From NCBI GenBank assembly GCA_034696485.1, contig JAQIWT010000158.1:1-30734 (forward strand): 30,734 nucleotides of DNA, written 5' to 3'. The notes beneath the pieces are model-generated. The model saw only the letters and a program-made list of their open reading frames with translations, was not told the origin of the DNA and ran no database searches. A program made the translations under genes and the position numbers. Below are positions 10,028 to 22,700 of this stretch, piece after piece. How positions within the stretch are numbered: the stretch's first letter is position 1; the number at the start of each line of letters is the position of its first letter. This stretch comes from Isohypsibius dastychi (Eukaryota > Tardigrada > Eutardigrada > Parachela > Isohypsibiidae).

Positions 10028-13000
10028 ATGTCAAAAAATAGCGCCACTGGTATCTGCATAAGTCCAACGGCGCATATTAGTGATCCTCATCTGAAGCAAG
10101 TATTACGAACTTACGCGGTGGCCGCCATGAGTAGTTTGAGTGGACCCGGGAGTTATCAAGGCTCATGGACATCGAAAGCCGGCTCCTCGAGAGAATCCGT
10201 CAAGAAGCCCGCTGAATCTGACCCACCTTTTCCGGTGCAGCCGGCCCCGGTTTTCTGCCTACCTGAACGGGAGAGTAGCGAACGTGGTGACACGACATTG
10301 GAAGGAGAGAAGATCTCGTGTTTTGTTGTTGGAGGGGAGAAGCGACTGGTACTGCCGCAGCTTTTAAATACAGTCTTAAGCGCCTTCGATTTACAAGAGA
10401 TTAATTGCGTCTGCGATGACCTGCATGTGTACATTTCCCCATGCTCAAATGCCCAGCTGAACTGCCTGAAAGTAGCAAGGATTCTCCCATCAACAGCGCC
10501 CAGTTGCGGTCTGATTACGCTGACGGACGCTGAACGTCTTTGTGGAGCTCTCCTCCACCGGAAGCCGGATCCAGTGACGAAGCGAGATCACGGTGGACGA
10601 CGATCGTTTCCTGTGGAGCATCGCTCATTTGGAAAGGTACAGGGAACTGCCTATGTGGATCTGCTGGTGAGCCCCGATGCGTCGTGCATCGAGTGCCTTG
10701 ATTGTAAGGGCCTGTTTTCTCCCGGCCACTTTGTCCTCCATAGCCACAAATCGATGGAGCACGGAGTCTGCCATTGGGGCTTCGATTCGAGCAACTGGCG
10801 CCATTATTTATTCATCCCGGAAGAGATTGGCCAAGAGGCTGTGGAAAAGTACACGCCGCTGCTGGAGGAATTAAAGAGCAAGTTCCGTGGTTCCCGACGT
10901 CTGACCGGCAGCAAAGCCGCCTTGGTGGTAAGTCTCGTGAATGGAGTTGAACGAAAACGTAGTGAAATTCCCGAACCGGAAATTACAGAACCATACTTGA
11001 CGTGCTCTTCAGTCATTAGTGTCATTTAGCTGGAATTATTTTTGATCTTTGAGGATGCGGTGATACGACGTAGTGCTCTAATTAAAACAGGATATGAGGT
11101 AGATGAACCAAGCTAGAGCTGTCTGGGAAAATCCCCGAGTGTGGTCTCCCTTTGTTTGTTTTACGATTCTGACGTTTCGGACGAAGTTTCATTTTACACA
11201 CACGCGCAACGGGAATTTCATTTCTTCCGTATATATTCAGTTACAGATGATAAGCCTCCTGAATTGGTGGTCTCGTTTTTCGGAAAAATCATTTCTCTTG
11301 TGCTGAATGAAAACCTTGGACCCGGATTGCGGTCGTTAACTGTTGTCAGTATGTTAGTATTCTAATTTTGGACGTGGCAGGGCCGCAGACTAGGGCGACA
11401 TGTTGTCTGATCGTGGTGAGCCTTGGAAACAGAAAATGTGATGTGGATCTGTGTTGAAGCCTGAAGACCCAGGCCTGTTGTCATTAGGCGTTTTTGTTGC
11501 ACGTAGAACGAACTCGAGCTATGACTACATTGTCGGCTGGCTAAAAAATTGACAATTGTTTTTTGTAGTACTGATACGCGATGGTGTCTCAGATTTTGCG
11601 TCAGGTTTAGCTTGAGGCTGTTTTTTCTGTCGCCCAGCTGAATTAGTAATTATCTCGGCGGCGCAGACTCTGTTTGTGGCCGTATAAAAAAGCGATTTGC
11701 AGATATCGTCATTTAAAATGTTATTTCGCGTGGCTTAGAGGGCTTGTTCAAGAGTGGTTTTGTTTTCATGTTTTGTGAGATGGTCTGGGTTTTTTCTGTA
11801 AATAACTGATTTCTTAGCTTTTTATGACGTTGCAACGAAATTTTCCCTTAGTTTTCGTTAAGTTGTCTAATGAATTTTTTGATTTGCAACTTGTTATAAC
11901 TGATAGCGTATTTTTACGAGTCAGTTCAGAGTCGGAGACCTCAAACTCTATGTTCAGGTAGTTTACGATGTTAATCACTACCGTAGTCACAACCATAGTG
12001 GTTCTATATGTATGAACTTGATTGAACTCGATTTTGTTAACTGATTGACTTGCCAAGTCTGAAGGATATTCGCGATCAGGTTTTTTCGTACTTGATTGGC
12101 TGAGCGTAATTTGACGTCTAGTCTTGATGTATGCTATGGATTTTTTATGTTTTGCCCCCGCTGGGTTATTCTTATTATGAAATGGATTTTGGTCAAGTCG
12201 TGATGGAGAGTGCAACTCGTCGGTCGTCGGCTTGTTTTCAGCGCCAGAAACTACATGAAAGAAATGATTGCGTTAATGACGGCTCTGGCGCTTCAGACTG
12301 TCAAGTAGACTTTTTTGGAAGGCCAGCGGTTGTCGTCAATGGCGGCTTTCAGGCGTATTTTTGCGTGGCCGATTCCTTCTCGAAATCCGGTCTCAAAAAT
12401 AACCGACGAAAAAAGTTGAAAATGGGTTTTCTTAACTGTCTTGTGCTCATTCGATCGTCGCTGAGGATTTTTTGCCTGCTTGAATTGCTAATAACATGTC
12501 TTTCATTGTTTCATGCTGCCTTGCTTTTGACGGTTTGTCGTCATCTGAATTATGCCTCTGAAAGTATAGTTTGAATTGCACATAGTGATGTATAGAATGA
12601 ATTTCTGGAATTTTCAACGTTTAAACTGTTCAGTCAAATTGAAACACCTTCACTGATTGGTGAATTTGGTTGCGATATTATATCCAGGCTCGAGTAATCT
12701 GTCGTTTCACTGGAAGGCACGGATGATGTGGCTCAGTTTTTTCCCTTTGGCATTTTAGATAAGATTTCTTATCGGTATTTTGTCCGCATTTATGGCCTAG
12801 TTGGAAATGGAACCAGGGGTTTTTTCTCCAGTTTTCGTGGTACGTGACCCACTGGATAGAGCGGCGTGTTATTTATTTGCTAGAATATGTTGAGTGCTTG
12901 GGCTTGCAGTTTTTGATCGAGTTTGTGGCTGCGTGGTGGCAGGCAGGCAGGTCGCTTGAATGTTTGCGCCTGGCAGATATTGGGTTTTCAAATTGGAAAC

Positions 13001-16000
13001 GTTATGGGTTAGTCGATGCTGATGTCGGCGTTTTTGGCACAGTGCCGGCATTTCTAATGTGGTCGAGCTGTTGGAGGGCAGGCAAGATTACGACGAAGTT
13101 TGTGGCTTGAATTGAATGAGATATGCGTGATAAGGACGCTCGAGAGTAGAGTGAACCAGACGAGGATAAGCGATGACGTCTGTGTTTGCTTTGTCTGGTC
13201 GATGGAAAAATGCGCACTGAAATCAACTTTAGTTTCTAGTTTCCTTCTCCGCGAGTGCTGAACTGATTATTGCCCAGCGAAATTGAGTAGCGCGTGTTTC
13301 AGATTTAACAACGTTCAAGGGCGACGAAACTGACTTTGGGTCGGGGTCTTGTAAAAAAATGATGTCATTTAGTAGAAAATTGTCATTTTATTAGGACATC
13401 TGGCATTAGAAGCCGGTAATCAGAAAATAGATTATATCATTAGTTTTCGGTGTGAATTGTTTGACGTTATTTAAAATTGGTGTGAAGCAAGTCCGAAATA
13501 TATGAAGAAAGGAAAAGGGCATTTTTGAAAATTCATCAACTAAATCAGTCGGTTTCTACCATATTTTCTTCACGTTAATTACCGGTCTCTGTCGAAGAGC
13601 CTTGTGTTTCCTCCAGCGCTTTTCTGCGTCGGTCTGTTCGTTTCGTACTTGAGATTAACTAGAATGTGTAGCTGATTATTAGCGGTGTAACCTGGCTATT
13701 TGTTCAGTTTAATAGCAAGTATTTAGACTGGCGCGTGAATTGTACGGTTTGAACTTTGCAGACCTGCTAGGAAAAAGATCGTTTGGTTTGGTTGGCCTTT
13801 CTGCGCGCCTGCTTCAGCTGTTGTTCGGCACCCAAATTGCTATCTTCCCCCACATTAGAAGCTAAATGATATTTTTATTCTCAAGAGCATAGTGGGTTGG
13901 GCCGGATTTCTGAGATGTCAAAAACGGGGTGTTGATTTATGGAAGTGGCATTCGTGTTTGAAGTTTTGGGATGGGTGAGCTTTCTTTCTCATTTTGGAAA
14001 AGAAGAAGACGAAACGATGTGGATGTGGTGTCTGACAGGGAAAGAAACTACGCGCAGGGTTGAAGCAATTAGACGAAGATGGCTCTTTTTTTCCATTTTA
14101 CGAGCGTTTCGTGCGGCTTTCGTTGGGTTGTTTTCGATGTTTTTGTGACCATTTCTGGTGAAAACAGGATATTCTGCAGCCGGAGCGAGTGGGCCGGAAC
14201 GCCATGGCTACTTGAAAAACATTGCCGGCGATTGATCGTTAACCCGATTGAAATTGTTGTGAGCCTTGAATGGCGAATTTCAGAAGAGAAAGAAAAGAAA
14301 CCAGATGGCGGTGTGGGTTCTCGCGATGCCGGGAAGATGGAATTTTTTTCGAGTGGCCAGATTGATTCCTATGAATTTAATGAAAGCTTTCTTATTGATT
14401 TTCTACAAGGGGCTGATTGAAACTGAGTGTGTTTACGTGGTTGAAAAAGGCATGAAATTTTATGGGTGGTATGGAATCTACTTTAGGGCAGACCTAGCAG
14501 TGGCATTTCCCGCTTGTAAAATTCATTCTGAGAATTGATGTGGTGGAGAATTGTGGTCGATAAAAGTCTCGCATCTGTTCTTACACAACATGTCTGCGAT
14601 GTGTACCGTAAACAGGTTGTAGAATTTCCAGCGTGGATCGCTTTTTTACTTACCTGCCCTAGCTGGCTTTTCTTGTTTTGACAAGTAGGAAAATCGATTG
14701 GCATCCCGGGATAAGAGCAGAAGTAGGAAGGAGAAGTGAGGATGGGATGAGGGTGCTTCAAGGAAATGTTATGAAACACGGACCAATTAGACGAGTGGCT
14801 TTTTTTCGCTGACGTATGCGTTCGTGGAAGAGAGGCTTGTTGCCGGCCGGAAAAGCCTAGAACGTGAGCAGAACAGTCTGGTCCCTTGAGTCTGTAGAAA
14901 GCGAGCCGGCATGAATTATGTAAGATGAGTGGCGGAAGAAAATAGACCTAGATGGCGCTTTTGGGATTATCTTGCTGTTCTGAGCTGGCCTGTGGAAAGC
15001 TGTGTTCTCCCAGTGGCTTCTCTGTAGTAGCCTATAATCACTTTATGTCTCTCTGGAGGGTAGACTTTGAGTCCGGGATTCCGAAGTTTTGACCGGGATA
15101 AGTGCATAGTTGAGTTTGAGTAACATTTGCGACTTCGACGTATGAAATAAAAGACAAAAATTGACCTTTAAGTAAATATTCCCATATCCATAACAGTTTG
15201 GTGACGGAAACAGCTTTATTTAGTTTTAACAATTTTTTTGAGTAAACTAGGAAAGAATCTGTTTGGCAGTGCACTTTCTAGGATTAACATCGGTTACTTC
15301 CTCAACAAGATCGAGTATTATTTCACTTTGTTTCTTCAAATAATTCCGATATTTTCAGGTGGACGATGCACAACTGCAACAACTTCCCAGCAAGCGCATC
15401 AAGATAGAAGAAGCAGTTTATCCTGGTGGGATTTATACTGGTCCCGTGGCATGGTACATTCCATCATTCGGCCCGGATGCAGGCCATGCGACAGGATTGA
15501 TCAACACTCCTAATGATCTGGCATCAAGCTACACCCGTGGATCAATGTTAGCTAACATTTCGTAATTCTTTGTTATATTCGTCTGACCGCCTTGTTTTTA
15601 GTCCGGTCAACAACATTAGCCTCGTAGCCAATACTCCACATTTTCCACCGTTCTTAAATCGAGGACCACCGGATGTCGTCAATCCAGAACGTATTGTTCT
15701 GGCTTCGCAGACGGAAAGGTATTTTTCCTCCCGGTAAATGAAATTTGAACTTCGGCTAGTTTTACTGTTTCTAGATGCGACGAGAAGTTGCAGCCGAATG
15801 TGGCTTTGGTGCCACGGTCAGCCAGCGTCATTCACCGCAACACGGAAAACCTGACTCATGCATTTGCGAGTCCGAGCATGAAGAGACCTTGTAGCCCAGG
15901 ATTGCAGTCACCATTTCAGCCCTTGGAATCCATCCGAAGACCATCGTTTTCGATACACCAACAAAGCGGGTCAACTAGTCATCACGAATCTGACGACGAG

Positions 16001-16784
16001 ACGTCATCGAATTCTACGCTGTCCATTGATTTTGGTGAGTTTTGCTGCGGAGACTGAATGTAATTTTAGATTATGAAAAAGGGCGTTTTTGTTCGAAGTT
16101 TTTGGGCTATGGCAAAGTGAGATGAGCTTTTAGAAAATTGGCGTTGTAGCCGAGTGGTTAGCTAGCGAGCTTCGCAGTGGTGGGCTCAGGGTTCGAGTCC
16201 GGGTGTCTGTGTCTATGCGGTGTTATGATGTTGGCAAATTTAGATGACGAGTCCAATCCTTCGGGGATATGCGGACGAAAACGAGGCATTTGTCTGATAC
16301 ACTGGCATTTTTTCTTCTGGGTGTGGTTGGGTTTGATTGGATGGTATGTTATATTGCTGGGTTTTTTTACAGGTCAAGAACGAGCCATTCTTGATGAAGA
16401 AGAAGGGGAACTGAATGGATTGTTGGTCCATCTTGATGTGGAAACCCGTACAAAATTTGTCCGAGGAATCAAACGTCTGAAGATGCGATATGGAAACATG
16501 TTGCATCAAGCGCAACATGATAAAGACAACGCGGATAAAGTGGGTTGACTCCTACTGAATTCTTTATCCGGTTTATTGCTAATTTTTGAAATTTCTTCTA
16601 GGAACTACAGTATTACAAAATAGTTCGTAAAGAAAAGATTCGAGAGCTGAAGAATTCTCTTGCGGTTTCTCAGCATGAAAACGGTGTCCTGAAAGCCCAG
16701 TTGGAACAGAAAGATGCGGAGTGTGTCAAGTTGCAGCGAATGCTCTCGGAAATTGACCTGAAAAAGCAAGCAGGATCGCCGTAA
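10028..16784 (+). CDS. SKI: SKI/SNO family transcriptional corepressor
   Basis: Exons: 10028-10927, 15359-15546, 15602-15718, 15775-16034, 16373-16539, 16602-16784; all GT-AG, frames join, 604 aa. SKI/SNO proteins bind R-SMADs and SMAD4 in the nucleus and recruit corepressors such as NCoR and histone deacetylases, damping TGF-beta/BMP signalling. Exon 1 holds all conserved folded domains: an N-terminal segment with MSSLSGPGSYQGSW matching the R-SMAD-binding region, the SKI/SNO/DAC domain at about residues 77-178 (LEGEKISCFVVGGEKRL; PSCGLITLTDAERLCGALL), and the SAND-like SMAD4-binding domain at about 198-268 with zinc-type ligands (CIECLDC, HSH, CHWGF). Residues 301-489 are low-complexity and Ser/Pro-rich, with a basic PSKRIKIEE patch that may be a nuclear localisation signal. 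Exons 5-6 (about 490-600) form a charged C-terminal coiled coil, as used by SKI and SnoN to dimerise. The start ATG at 10028 is the first in frame of the conserved block. It is slightly shorter than vertebrate SKI. SKI versus SnoN cannot be separated, because invertebrates often have a single gene. Confidence 0.95.
10928..15358 (+). other. 4.4 kb first intron of SKI
   Basis: It is bounded by GTGGTAAGT at 10925-10933 and ATTTTCAG at 15351-15358, and joins GTG to GTG in phase 0. Most other introns in the window are 52-340 bases, so this one is an outlier. By eye the plus strand is strongly T- and G-rich over long stretches, especially 11,500-14,500. I found no nested gene on either strand. A long first intron in a signalling regulator commonly houses enhancers, which is inference here. 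Confidence 0.8.
16139..16305 (+). mobile_element. tRNA-derived SINE-like insertion in SKI intron 4
   Basis: An RNA polymerase III A box (TAGCCGAGTGG, 16147-16157, Ser/Leu-like) is followed 32 bases later by a perfect B box (GGTTCGAGTCC, 16190-16200). The segment does not fold as a working tRNA: the T stem has only three of five pairs and the presumed acceptor ends do not pair. Downstream, ATCCTTCGGGGAT (from 16257) and then GCGGACGAAAACGAGG resemble the body motif found after the tRNA head in several animal SINE families. It lies in sense orientation within the intron at 16035-16372. A decayed tRNA pseudogene is the alternative. The right boundary is approximate and no target duplication was found. 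Confidence 0.55.
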
Positions 16785-18145
16785 AGACGATACTGATTCG
16801 GGATAAAGGACACCATGTGTACCATATTGTGTACAGGAACATCGTCTTTTGCGCCTTGACTTGTTCATTTTTGCAACTTTTTTTTCTCGCCGGATCTGGT
16901 CTCCACATATCTCTCCTACCTTCAATTTCATTGTTCGGCTTGCCCCGGTGCTACTGTGTGACTTGACACGACGTTAGGGATGGAATTCATCATTCCCGTC
17001 GTTTTTGGACTGCGATGACCTGTTGAACTCTCGATTTCGATTACATTGATTTGGCTCAAACACCGTGTTTACTGATGCACCATTTTTCCTCGTTCGGAAT
17101 GAGGGCTGAATGTCAGGCGGGTTTGACGGTGTTTTTATTTATTACACGTTGATAACCACGGATGGAATGAAGAGGCTGGATTTGTTGGGAAAAGGAATCT
17201 GCTGCTGATGGGATTCGGATGTCTAATTATTGCACTGAAACCACAATCCAGTATTAAGAGTTGCTGATTATTATTTCGGGATATGGCATTGTTTATTATT
17301 TGATTTCTGTCGTGAAGACGAGACGGAAAGCGTCAGCCGTTTTTTGTCATACGTTTGTTTTTCTTACATTGTACAGCATATATCAACTTTTGGACAGACG
17401 CGCATTTTTGATTATCTGTGGATATTTGCGATCGGCAGTATTATTCATCCATGCTCTCCTTTTGCTCAGTGACTGTTGAGATGCATTTATGGACCACGAC
17501 AAGTTCTGCTGGCTGCTAGCTGTTTCAGCACGCGCTGAGTAAAGGAGAAAGGATTAACAACTGGATGACGGATGAAGCTGGAATGGGATATTTTCTTGTT
17601 TTGGTTTTGGAGGTGGTGACAAATACTGCTGGTTTCTTGGCTGCAATAGATATGCTTTCGCACTGCCAATTGTTGAATATTTTCGATCGAAGCTGGTCAC
17701 GCTTTTGCATTTATCGCAACACAGAATTGAAGACGCATTTTATGGTAATGATATTCTGCTAGCATAATTTGCTGCTCGCAGTTCTTTTTGGTGTATATTA
17801 CAGCGAGTTTGTCCTTTTCGGCCGCGATTCTTTGTTGAGAGCAGTGTTTATTTTTGATTTGTTCCTTCAAAGCCTCGCACGAGCTTATTTACTCTTGAAT
17901 AAAATGTTGAATGTTTCGTGCTTCATGAAGATGTATGGTCAGGCACAATCAGCAGCTTCATCAGAAAACCAGACCTATGCAAAATCCAAAGAAAGGCATC
18001 GAGTCGTGTATAGCACATTCAAAGCATTTGATTGCTTTCTTTGCTGACAATATGGTCCAGCTAAAGGAGCAAAGTAGTTCGCTCAGATGGCAGTCAGTTT
18101 ATAAATCGTATCTATATCTAGCTACTAAAGGTCACGCCGAATGTG
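16785..18145. other. SKI 3' UTR and spacer before the receptor gene
   Basis: No convincing gene is visible. The first few hundred bases after the SKI stop are probably its 3' UTR, though I see no perfect AATAAA. A frame at 17935-18124 upstream of the receptor gene could be an additional exon or leader, but I found no donor/acceptor pair that joins it in phase to the receptor. Confidence 0.45.
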
Positions 18146-18146
18146 A
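18141..18146 (+). other. start-stop element overlapping the receptor ATG
   Basis: ATGTGATG contains a minimal upstream ORF (ATG TGA) whose stop shares its last A with the receptor ATG at 18146. This arrangement can make translation of the main frame depend on reinitiation or leaky scanning. It applies only if transcription starts upstream of 18141 and if the true start is 18146. Confidence 0.35.
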
Positions 18147-19602
18147 TGTCCGCTCAAGTCGAAGCCCGTTCTGGTCATGCGATATTCCGTCTCCAGTTAT
18201 TCGTTCTGCAATCAGTCGGGCTCAGTTTGAACCCAAGCTCATCATGCCGAAAAATCCTACAGTTTGTGGCGGTATTGAAAACGGTTGTTGGCACTTCTGT
18301 TTGCTTCCTCTATTTCGCGGCTTGTGGTGTGAGTTCGCTGTTGCACCCGTGTAACTCAGTTATCGGCGGACTAACCGTTCCAGTTATCACGATTCAAACT
18401 TTGTGGATTCTGATCGTTATACAAAGAAAACAGAGTAGTATCAGCACAGTCTTCTCATGCCTTGAAAATATTGCCCGTAAAGGTCACATTACTAAATGGC
18501 GATATCACGCCTTTGGATTTACATTCTGCTTGGCTGTTTTCCTGGTAACGTGGGAAATTCTCCATCAAATGGTTTTGGTGCAAAGTGACAAACCACTTCA
18601 GTATGACATTGGGGACAATTCGACATTCTCCTTCCTTTTCGCGCCGGGATACATGGAAGTCTTTGGTATCAGGATTCAGAAATGGCATGAAATGATACTC
18701 TGGATCGCGGAAACCACGGTTTCTTACTTCATTGTGATGCAGCTTCTCATTATTATTCTGGTATCGACTAAGATAATGGAAAAACGTTGTGAAGCTATTC
18801 GGAACGAGTTGCGGGTAATCAAGACAGAAACCGAGACTGCCGTAGATTTCGAGTTATTAGGAACGCAGTTGGATGTTGTTAAAATGGGATACATCGATTT
18901 GATCGAGCTTATCCAAACTCTAAACGAAAATTTCAGCAGCCTTATTTCGGCACTTTATTTGTTCAACATGATTTACATTTGTGGCACGGTAACGGAGCTG
19001 GTACTCGGGATCTCAGAAACCGGACAGCTCGAACTGATTTGGAACTGCACCGCTGCTACCATCTTCCTTGTTCTAACAATGTGCGTTCTTGAACCTTTTG
19101 TGTCGTTACATGAAACGGTTCGTAACTCCACCCTTCAGGCTGAACATCTGATTTACTTGTCGGTTCTCTGCTAGAGCCGGAAAATTACCCCAGAGCTCTA
19201 CAGCATTCTAGCATCCTTGGACAGAAATGCCAAAATGCGTTCATCAGCAGAGGTAACTTCATCTGCTTCATGTGCTGATCACACAAAGTGATTGAAATAT
19301 TCTTTTACAGGCTAAGGCAGCCGGAAAAACTGTACAAACCTTTATAAAAACCTGCCGAGATCAGCCACTTGTATTCATCGCCGGCGGATCATTCGAAATT
19401 ACCAGAGCGACACAGCTGACGGTAACAAGTCCAAACAGAATGCCGTTACAAGTGACCAATATGGTTTTGTTTGCAGACTTTGCTGACCTTGGTCTCGGTC
19501 GCTTACTTTGCGTGGGAGTTCCGTTCGATGACAGAAAAGTATGAAGAATGTGATTACGGTGCAGCAAACGGGAACATGACCCAAACTTTGGTGTTGATGT
19601 AG
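18146..19602 (+). CDS. gustatory-receptor-like seven-transmembrane protein (7tm_7-type)
   Basis: Exons: 18146-19117, 19175-19252, 19311-19421, 19477-19602; introns of 57, 58 and 55 bases, all GT-AG and all phase 0, 428 aa. Exon 1 reads on to a TAG without splicing at 19118, so that 57-base intron is needed for a full protein. Seven hydrophobic helices are visible at about residues 37-60, 72-92, 121-142, 183-208, 263-289, 295-317 and 384-402, with a charged loop between helices 4 and 5 and no signal peptide. The C-terminal part, with several short phase-0 exons before the last helix, a polar stretch before it and FEITRATQLTTLLTLVSVAYF, fits the insect-type gustatory receptor family, which are ligand-gated cation channels with intracellular N termini. 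The family's TYxxxxxQF signature in helix 7 is not intact (AYFAWEF instead), so 'gustatory-receptor-like' is the safe name. The ligand is unknown. The start at 18146 follows a start-stop pair (ATGTGATG). Confidence 0.75.
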
Positions 19603-19796
19603 CAATCGTAAAAGGGAATCTCAAAATGGGCGAGGTTGTCTTTTCGTTAAATCTGCGAAATGAAATTGAAAAAAAGTATAAACAATCGTCGCCAAAAATT
19701 TGGTTTTTTTTCGAACTCCATCCATAGCTCGAGTAAAGATATGAAGGGCACAAATTGAGTACGGGATCCACACTCCACATTGGCGAAAAAAGAAAA
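19603..19796. other. 194-bp convergent spacer between receptor gene and URB2
   Basis: Both 3' UTRs must end within or overlap across this spacer. Neither strand shows a perfect AATAAA in it, so the two transcripts may run into each other and overlap as antisense, or may use variant polyadenylation signals. Confidence 0.5.
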
Positions 19797-22700
19797 TTAA
19801 ACAAGGCCGCGATATTTATGAAATTTGAGGTGATTTTCCACAAGAAATTTGTACGTTTCTTTCAGTTCAACGCCAACCATCGCGTTAGCCATCGATTTTG
19901 TATGGATGTCACTTATGTCAAGGAGACGGTAGAGTCCGGCCACAATATGGTCCTATTCAGCAGAAAAAATATTTAAGATACCAGCTACGCTACCTCGGCT
20001 AGATTCCACTGACCTTAACTTCAGGATACAGCGCTCCGAACTGCAATTCGTTACAATAAGTTGCAATGATGTGGATGACCAATTTCGAGAAGAATTTCTT
20101 ATATTTGGTCAAGTTTCCAAACAACCTGCAAGACCCCGTCATTAACAGTCTCTAAAAAGAAGAAACAAATCAATTTACCTTGCCACCAGACTGGCATTGC
20201 GAATCATGATGCTCTTCTTAGTTTTGCTTTCATCCGGTGAATCTTGTCGAGAGAATTTCATCAAGCTGGAAAGCCAGATGGATGCTGCTGAGACGAAGAG
20301 ATGAACGGTATGGCTTCCGACCAATCTGGGTTGAGCGAGGATTTCACAGAGTATCTGAGAACACTGATTGAACATAAACGTGAATTCCGGAACGGTTAGT
20401 TCTTTTCTCATCAAACCGTTGAAGATATTCGGACTCAGGGAAAGTCGTGGAAGTTCCGTCGGGCTCAGCGAAAACATCTGAAAACAAATACATGTCACTT
20501 TCGTTGACTAAAAAGAAACATCAGCGAAAATAAAAAACTTACCTCAGACGAGCGTAAAAACTGCAATAAAAGAGCGATGACTTCATGACAAACGCCGACA
20601 TCTCCAAGGTTCCCGATAATGATACACAATCGAGAAGTCACGAGATTTAGCAAAGGCAGCATTTCTCGTAAATGTTCCGAGCTCAGCGGACATCCAGCAA
20701 GAATCCTATAAAGCAACAGTTCCTTGCGAACGGCATCAACACCGGATTGTTCCTGCAGCGCGACGATATCTTCCTCCAACAACTGGCCCAATTTCACATG
20801 GTTCTTGTACTTGGTGAACAGCTCGATAAAACACGTCTGCCATCTAGTAATAGGAACAGCCAACCCGTTCTTTTTGACATTTTCGGATAAATCCGCTTTC
20901 CCAATTCCAAGATTCGCCGCTTTTTGACAAAGCCATTGATATAGCTGCGCGTCACTCATTTCGGCATCAAATTCAGGATCCTGCATGTCCGTCGCTTTAG
21001 TTGCGGGTTCATCCTGGCGAATTTCACCGAGATAAAAATGGATGACCTGCCGAGCCAATTTTGTTCGACATATTTCGGAGAGATAGAGATGTAACGAGGT
21101 ATGCTCCAAAACTGCTACTTCCGGTACCGATTTCTGCCCGGTGGTGAAAACTGATTTCATGTTGACAGAAGCGACTGCCTGAGCAATCAAGACTTTCGTC
21201 TGGAGCAACCGGCTCTTTGAGGAGTCCGATTTCGATAAAGCCACCATGGCCATACGGAATGTCCGAGCCAATAATATGAATATTTCCACTTCATTTCCCG
21301 ACGCTGAACATTGTCCAAAAATTTGATGAGCCATCTCCTGATAAGTCTGGCATAACTGGACGACAATTTCATAAACCAAGGCGATCGCTTTGGGTCGATA
21401 TAACCGCTGAATCAACGCTCCCAGAAATATTATCGTGAGCAGGGGTGAATCATCGGAATATCCATTCTGGTTAAGCAGTTCCTCCACTGATTCGAATTCA
21501 AGGTTGCAGTCCAGGAACTTCAGGGCAATGAATGTCTCAAAAGTGTTGAGGATTTCCGTCAGCTGAGATAATCTGCTAGAATCGCTCGAGTCGGAAACAA
21601 GCTTTTCTAGCTTTGGCCGAATTCGATGAGAATCAATTAGCAAGTTGATCCAATACTTCGGATCCTTTGAATCAACAGTAAGGACTATTCTGAAGAAGGT
21701 TCCTGTGAGACAAATCAGATTGGAATCGCCAGCCAAATCGCTTCTCCACCGATCTTTGTGGTCCAGAATATAATGTAACGATTTCCAAATCAATGAAAAG
21801 GAAAAGCTTCCGGAAGTTCCCAATCCGGAGCCGATGTCGAGTTGCTGCAGGAATGTCAGCAGCGTAATAAGTCGATCGGCAGTTTTCGAACCGGAAGTAA
21901 CCTTCTTCAATTTCTTTTTCGAGCGTTTTGCTGGATCGGATTCGTCCTCAAGTAAAGTCCGTAGCATTCTCTCTACTTGGAGCAAAATCTGAGCTTTCAA
22001 CAGCGGATATGCGTCCAATCTGCCAGACGCCAGAAAAGTTGATGAAACTGAGGAAACTGAATGGAATGTCCCGAGCGATCTGTCAAATAAATTATATTAA
22101 ACCCATGAAAAAACCGGTAAAAATATTCTTCCGGTGTTCACCTTTCGGAGCGATATTCCGCGTTATCGTCAAATAGACTTCCGACTAGATATCCAGAAAA
22201 ACTGCCATGCTGTGACTGCAATACTTCATCCGTCAAATAGCTGTAAGATGAGCAGACCGTATCCCATAATGCAACCGGAAGATTTGCTGTTTTGATCGAA
22301 AATGGATTTCCATCCCATGTTCCGGAACAAGACGATGAAAGTATATTCCAAGGAAATATTGAAGACAGGACTGAAATGTACTTCGGCTGCAGCTTCTTCT
22401 TAGATGACAGGAACAACAATGCAATTTTCTGGAGCCAATAAACCGAAGCATCCTGTACTTTATTCCGAGATACCATTTCGACCAGATCTTGAATGGAATT
22501 CTGCAGAAATTCCGTGAAATCCATATCTGAGGTTGAACACCGGTATTTCATGATTAAGGGGATGGTGGCCGTAGCGTGGAGCACAATCAGACAGCGAGAG
22601 GTTAGATCCGGCGAAAATATCGACGAAGCCGCTTCGAACAGAGGAGTCAACAACTTTTCCTTCATTTCCAGCCAGTGCTTGCACAAACTCTGAAGAATGT

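Noticed and set aside
12131-12574. 147-codon open frame in SKI intron 1 as a nested gene
   Set aside because: Composition follows the T/G-rich intron, no recognisable domain and no flanking splice signals or poly(A) site.
16139-16212. Functional tRNA-Ser or tRNA-Leu gene
   Set aside because: A and B boxes are present, but the acceptor ends do not pair, the T stem is broken and there is no long variable arm.
17935-18124. Upstream coding exon of the receptor gene
   Set aside because: No donor and acceptor combination joins it in phase with the receptor frame.
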